This document shows, one piece after another, positions 6,691 to 8,913 of a stretch of 8,913 nucleotides of DNA. The notes beneath the pieces were generated by a model that saw only the letters and a program-made list of their open reading frames with translations, searched no databases and was not told the origin of the DNA. The translations under genes were made by a program, and so were the position numbers. Origin of the DNA: JBOHER01 sp050701115. Lineage in GTDB: Bacteria; Actinomycetota; Actinomycetes; Mycobacteriales; Pseudonocardiaceae. How positions within the stretch are numbered: position 1 is the stretch's first letter; the number at the start of each line of letters is the position of its first letter. The stretch spans positions 1 to 8,913 of the forward strand of contig JBOHER010000304.1 of assembly GCA_050701115.1 (NCBI GenBank), in the 5' to 3' direction.

Positions 6691-6820
6691 CCGGGCGGTT
6701 CTCCAAGGTCAGCGATCCACGCGGGTCGCGCTCCATCACAGGCACGGGTGGATGGCGCGGAACCAAGCCGGGAGCAGTGAGCTCTCAGGACGTAAGGCAC
6801 TCGTAGCGAGGGAGACGGAC

Positions 6821-7306
6821 ATGACCCCAGATCCTGGCGTGGAGGCGTTGATCCGGCAGTGGTCGGAGGAACGGCAACAAACCGCGGAGGACTCCGAGAT
6901 CACTCGAATCACCTCCGAGTGGCTCGCTGATGCGCCCTCCCCCACGCCCGGGATCCCCGGCCAGCGCAGTGGCGGCGGAACACCTGGCTGGTCCGCGCTG
7001 GAGGTGGCCGACGCCGCGTACCTCAACGCCATGCGCCGTAGGCTCCCCGGCGTACCAGATGAACTCCTCGCGGCGGGTGCCCGCTGGTGGCAGATGGTCG
7101 GGGGCGTCGCAGAGGCCGAAGAGTGGTGGGATGCCGGGCTCAGCCCACTGGACCAGCGCGCGCTCGAGTACCGGGCGGCCGGCCTCTCGCCGAGCGATCT
7201 GAAGGCGCACCTCGGCCCGTACACCGTGCTGGAACATCTCCGCAAGGGGAGCGCGCCGGCCTGGTGCGTCGCGAGGCTCGCCAGGGCACGCCGCGACGCC
7301 TGCTGA
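6821..7306 (+). CDS. Protein of unknown function with AGLSP repeats
   Basis: I do not recognise this 161-residue protein. The ATG at 6821 is chosen because GAGGGAG lies 6 nt upstream; the open frame extends back to 6593 without a ribosome site or plausible sequence. The N-terminal 35 residues are acidic and helical (VEALIRQWSEERQQTAEDSE), residues 38-57 form a Pro/Gly/Ser linker, and residues 58-158 are helical. In the second part AGLSP occurs twice, 15 residues apart (105-109 and 120-124), in a WWDAGLSPLDQRALEYRAAGLSPSDL context, and the tail is basic (ARLARARRDAC). There is no signal peptide or membrane segment, so it is probably cytoplasmic. The basic helical end could bind nucleic acid or a protein partner; this is only a guess. 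Codon bias matches its neighbours. Confidence 0.75.
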   Translation: MTPDPGVEALIRQWSEERQQTAEDSEITRITSEWLADAPSPTPGIPGQRSGGGTPGWSALEVADAAYLNAMRRRLPGVPDELLAAGARWWQMVGGVAEAEEWWDAGLSPLDQRALEYRAAGLSPSDLKAHLGPYTVLEHLRKGSAPAWCVARLARARRDAC

Positions 7307-7347
7307 GGCGCCCGTCGCACCGCGGTCGTGCGGCCGGACGGCGCACC

Positions 7348-7378
7348 CGCGTCACGGTGATATGACGCGCACGTCACA
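7348..7378. repeat. Overlapping CGTCA/TGACG inverted repeats before the lytic transglycosylase
   Basis: CGCGTCA (7348-7354) and TGACGCG (7363-7369) form a perfect 7-bp inverted repeat with an 8-nt loop. TGACG (7363-7367) can pair instead with CGTCA (7372-7376). GTCAC occurs at 7351 and 7373, two helical turns (22 bp) apart, and GTAACG follows at 7400-7405. GTCACA/GTAACG-like boxes resemble sites described for the response regulator MtrA, which controls cell-wall hydrolase genes in actinobacteria. It could equally be the terminator of the gene ending at 7306. Confidence 0.35.
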
Positions 7379-7423
7379 GCCGTGGTGGTAGAACGGTGCG
7401 TAACGCCCGCCTGCGCTGATTCG

Positions 7424-7452
7424 TTGACATTGTGAGCCGTGTTCGCGTTGAT
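7424..7452 (+). promoter_or_regulatory. Candidate promoter of the lytic transglycosylase gene
   Basis: A perfect TTGACA -35 box (7424-7429) is followed after 17 nt by GTTGAT (7447-7452), a weak -10. Transcription would start near 7458-7460. That excludes the GTG at 7439 as a start codon and leaves either a leaderless ATG at 7460 or the GTG at 7523 with its strong ribosome site. Confidence 0.45.
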
Positions 7453-7522
7453 CGCCGGCATGGTGAACAGCAGACGACTGGTCGGGCCGGTCACGGTCGG
7501 TTCGAGGTGGAGGCAGTACTTC

Positions 7523-8413
7523 GTGCGGAACGCGCGGGAGGCGGACACAACAGAGGGCGATGTCGGTTCGGCCGACAGCCCGCGGGGACCGCGCGTTGGC
7601 GCGGTCCTTGTCCGATTGGCCGTCGTCGTCGCCGTACTGGGTGTGGCAGGGGCAGGCGTTTGGGGCCTGACCCGCGCGGCGACCTTGCAGGAAAGCCCCA
7701 CCACCCTCGATATTCCCGCCCTCTCCGTCCAGCCTGCCAAGGTCGAGCCGGGCTCTATCGTCCCGGTCAGCGCGGCACTCAAGGGCGCACCCAAGCCCAA
7801 GCAGCCGAAGGACCAGCAGCAGCGGTCCGGTGTAGACGTGCTTGCCGACTGGGCCAATCGCGTCTCGCCGGTGGCGGGTATCCCGGCGCGCGCGCTGGTC
7901 TCCTACGGCAGGGCGGAACTTGTCACGCGGGAGACCCACCCCGGCTGCAAACTCTCCTGGGCCACGCTGGCGGGCATCGGGCGGGTCGAGTCGTATCACG
8001 GCCAGTACGGCGGGGCGGTGCTGCAGGCCAATGGCCTTCCGTCCATCCCGATCATCGGCGTGCCACTGGACGGTTCGCCCGGTGTGCGGGCGATCAAGGA
8101 CACCGACGGCGGCCGTTTCGACGGCGACCCGCGATACGACCGCGCGGTGGGCCCGATGCAGTTCATCCCGAGTACCTGGGTCAGGTACGCGGCGGACGGC
8201 AACGGCGATGGGACGGCCGACCCGCAGCAGATCGACGATGCCACCCTCGCCGCCGCGCGTTACCTCTGTGTCGGTGGCAGGAACATGTCCAGCGCCGAGG
8301 GCTGGTGGGCAGGCATCCTCTCCTACAACCGCTCGGTCTCCTACGCCCAGAAGGTGTTCGGGCTCGCCGATGCCTACGCCAAGGCCGCCCAGCAGGTCAG
8401 CAACCAGCAGTGA
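7523..8413 (+). CDS. Membrane-anchored lytic murein transglycosylase (SLT_2/MltB type)
   Basis: Cleaves the MurNAc-GlcNAc bond of peptidoglycan outside the membrane. From the GTG at 7523 it has 296 residues: a 25-residue charged cytoplasmic start, one membrane helix (about 26-50, VRLAVVVAVLGVAGAGVWGL), a Pro/Lys/Gln-rich linker (82-102), then the SLT_2 domain (about 105-285). Motifs: LAGIGRVESYHGQYGG with catalytic Glu156, VGPMQFIPSTW (209-219), an EF-hand-like DGNGDGTADPQQIDD (225-239) as in the calcium site of E. coli Slt35, and GILSYNRSVSYAQKV. Cys142 and Cys249 are the only cysteines and may form an extracytoplasmic disulfide. GGTGGAGG lies 9 nt before the GTG; ATG 7460 and GTG 7439 are in frame but have no ribosome site. 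Its own promoter and a hairpin at its end suggest a single-gene transcript. Confidence 0.88.
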   Translation: MRNAREADTTEGDVGSADSPRGPRVGAVLVRLAVVVAVLGVAGAGVWGLTRAATLQESPTTLDIPALSVQPAKVEPGSIVPVSAALKGAPKPKQPKDQQQRSGVDVLADWANRVSPVAGIPARALVSYGRAELVTRETHPGCKLSWATLAGIGRVESYHGQYGGAVLQANGLPSIPIIGVPLDGSPGVRAIKDTDGGRFDGDPRYDRAVGPMQFIPSTWVRYAADGNGDGTADPQQIDDATLAAARYLCVGGRNMSSAEGWWAGILSYNRSVSYAQKVFGLADAYAKAAQQVSNQQ

Positions 8414-8430
8414 GCGCCGGTCAGCCGCAC

Positions 8431-8454
8431 GGCTCTCGGGTGCGGAGGAGAGCC
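8431..8454 (+). terminator. Hairpin after the lytic transglycosylase gene
   Basis: A perfect 7-bp stem, GGCTCTC (8431-8437) with GAGAGCC (8448-8454), encloses a 10-nt loop and begins 18 nt past the stop. No U-tract follows. It lies between the stop codon and the promoter of the next gene, fitting a terminator role. Confidence 0.5.
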
Positions 8455-8472
8455 AGCGCACAGGCCGACGAG

Positions 8473-8481
8473 TGCTAGCGT
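8473..8481 (+). promoter_or_regulatory. Extended -10 promoter for a leaderless transcript
   Basis: TGC-TAGCGT is an extended -10 (TGN plus TANNNT). The hexamer (8476-8481) ends six nt before the GTG at 8488, so the transcript should start at or next to the start codon. No ribosome site is present, which agrees with leaderless translation, common in actinobacteria. The -35 region (around 8453) shows no consensus. Confidence 0.55.
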
Positions 8482-8487
8482 CGATAC

Positions 8488-8862
8488 GTGGCATCCACCA
8501 GTTCAGCTCTTCCGCGCAGGCTCACCGTGGTCGGCGTGTCGGTGGTCAGCCTGGTGCTGTGCTGCGCGCTGGCTTGGTGGCAGTGGGAGCGGTTCTCCTC
8601 GGCGAGCGGGACCTTTCAGAACCTCGGCTATGTCCTGCAGTGGCCGCTGTTCGGGCTGTTCCCCGCCTTCGTGTTCTGGCGGATGCACAAACTCAAGAGG
8701 CAAGCGGAACTCGCGCGCGACGTTGAGGGCGAAGCCCAGCAGGAGCCCCCGCGGACTGCGCAGGCGGCACCGGACGCGCACCCGGCAGGTGAGGACGACG
8801 AACTCGCCGCGTACAACCGCTACCTCGCTGAGTTGAACGCACGTGATCAGCAGGCGCGGTGA
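8488..8862 (+). CDS. LprD-like small membrane protein, function unknown
   Basis: A 124-residue protein with a short basic N-terminus (PRRL), a hydrophobic helix (about 12-31) ending in AWWQWERF, the segment SSASGTFQNLGYVLQWPLFGLFPAFVFWRM (37-66) with a second membrane helix, a charged and Pro/Ala-rich linker (68-103), and a helical end DDELAAYNRYLAELNARDQQ. The WQW.RF..SGTFQNLGY.LQWPLF core and the YN.YLAEL end closely resemble, from memory, M. tuberculosis Rv1343c (LprD), annotated as a lipoprotein. Here the helix reads SLVLCCALAW, which lacks a standard lipobox with G/A/S before Cys, so it is more likely an integral membrane protein. No reaction is known. The GTG at 8488 is chosen because of the leaderless promoter just before it. 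In mycobacteria the next gene encodes a DUF3817 protein, and here a possible start overlaps the stop. Confidence 0.82.
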   Translation: MASTSSALPRRLTVVGVSVVSLVLCCALAWWQWERFSSASGTFQNLGYVLQWPLFGLFPAFVFWRMHKLKRQAELARDVEGEAQQEPPRTAQAAPDAHPAGEDDELAAYNRYLAELNARDQQAR

Positions 8863-8913
8863 GCCGGCATGCCGAGCTGAAGGGGGCCTTCGGTACCGTA
8901 TACGCACCGAAGG
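8859..8913 (+). CDS. Possible start of the next gene (GTGA overlap), truncated by window end
   Basis: A GTG at 8859 shares the sequence GTGA with the stop of the LprD-like gene, the usual sign of translational coupling. AGCAGG lies upstream at a usable distance. The frame is open to the window end (18 codons, starting MSRHAELKGAFGTVYAPK). In mycobacteria a DUF3817 membrane protein follows lprD, but 18 residues are too few to identify it and I cannot match them. The same bases form an inverted repeat that could instead be a terminator, in which case this is not a gene. Confidence 0.35.
   Translation, partial: MSRHAELKGAFGTVYAPK
8887..8913 (+). repeat. Inverted repeat at the right edge, possible terminator
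   Basis: CCTTCGGT (8887-8894) and ACCGAAGG (8906-8913) are perfect 8-bp arms around 11 nt. The stem may continue past the window, since GGGGG precedes the left arm. It lies 24 nt after the LprD-like stop. GAAGG at 8879-8883 can pair with the same CCTTC, giving an alternative hairpin. Confidence 0.45.

Noticed and set aside
7439..7522. Longer transglycosylase N-terminus from GTG 7439 or ATG 7460
   Set aside because: Neither has a ribosome site, and the first would lie before the predicted transcription start. ATG 7460 as a leaderless start is not fully excluded.
7307..7522. c-di-AMP (ydaO) riboswitch upstream of a cell-wall hydrolase
   Set aside because: Such riboswitches precede many actinobacterial hydrolase genes, but I could not find the conserved elements here and the gap before the promoter is short.
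6736..8494. Long - strand open frames opposite the unknown gene and the transglycosylase
   Set aside because: Their translations are Pro/Arg/Ser-rich without family features, and the + strand genes have ribosome sites and domains.
8548..8571. Lipobox in the LprD-like protein
   Set aside because: The cysteines sit in SLVLCCALAW without a small residue (G/A/S) just before the first Cys, and the basic N-terminus leads into a long helix, so lipidation is not supported.
1..8913. Mobile element, defence system, CRISPR array, biosynthetic cluster or RNA gene
   Set aside because: No transposase, integrase, nuclease, regularly spaced repeats, synthase domains, or tRNA/rRNA sequence was seen. The genes are of common metabolic and envelope families with uniform codon bias.

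Overview
The window looks like chromosomal DNA of a high-GC actinobacterium, most likely of the Pseudonocardiaceae or a close relative. The base composition, strong third-position G/C bias, GTG starts, GGAG-type ribosome sites, a TANNNT leaderless promoter and the family types (GabD2-like aldehyde dehydrogenase, mycobacterial-type alpha-methylacyl-CoA racemase, LprD-like membrane protein) all point that way. The genus is an inference; there is no rRNA or other firm taxonomic marker. I see no transposase, integrase, CRISPR array, tRNA or rRNA.

Left part (2-3071): the window opens inside the 3' end of a LuxR-family regulator on the + strand. It meets, tail to tail with a 29-bp overlap, a GabD2-type succinate-semialdehyde/aldehyde dehydrogenase on the - strand. 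Upstream of that, on the same strand, is a TetR-family repressor, separated from it by a strong hairpin and a likely gabD2 promoter.

Catabolic core (3072-6272): the TetR gene is divergent from an acyl-CoA dehydrogenase plus alpha-methylacyl-CoA racemase pair (37 bp apart, probably one operon). The 100-bp gap holds a compact set of repeats that looks like an operator. A crotonase-fold protein on the opposite strand overlaps the racemase tail to tail by 8 bp. Together racemase, dehydrogenase and crotonase fit beta-oxidation of 2-methyl-branched acyl-CoAs (branched fatty acids, isoprenoid or sterol side chains), with the TetR protein probably sensing an acyl-CoA. The crotonase lacks the second catalytic glutamate of classical hydratases, so its reaction is open.

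Right part (6361-8913): a 56-residue membrane miniprotein is followed by a 289-bp gap with two possible regulator sites and no gene I can see. Then come a 161-residue protein of unknown function, a membrane-anchored SLT_2/MltB-type lytic transglycosylase, and an LprD-like two-helix membrane protein that appears to be transcribed leaderlessly. A possible next gene begins with a GTGA overlap at the very end. This half is envelope-related.

Overall this is mostly ordinary metabolic and cell-envelope chromosome. The most interesting points are the tetR/acd operator, the altered crotonase active site, the small membrane protein, the leaderless promoter, the repeat-containing unknown protein, and the alternative hairpins at the right edge.
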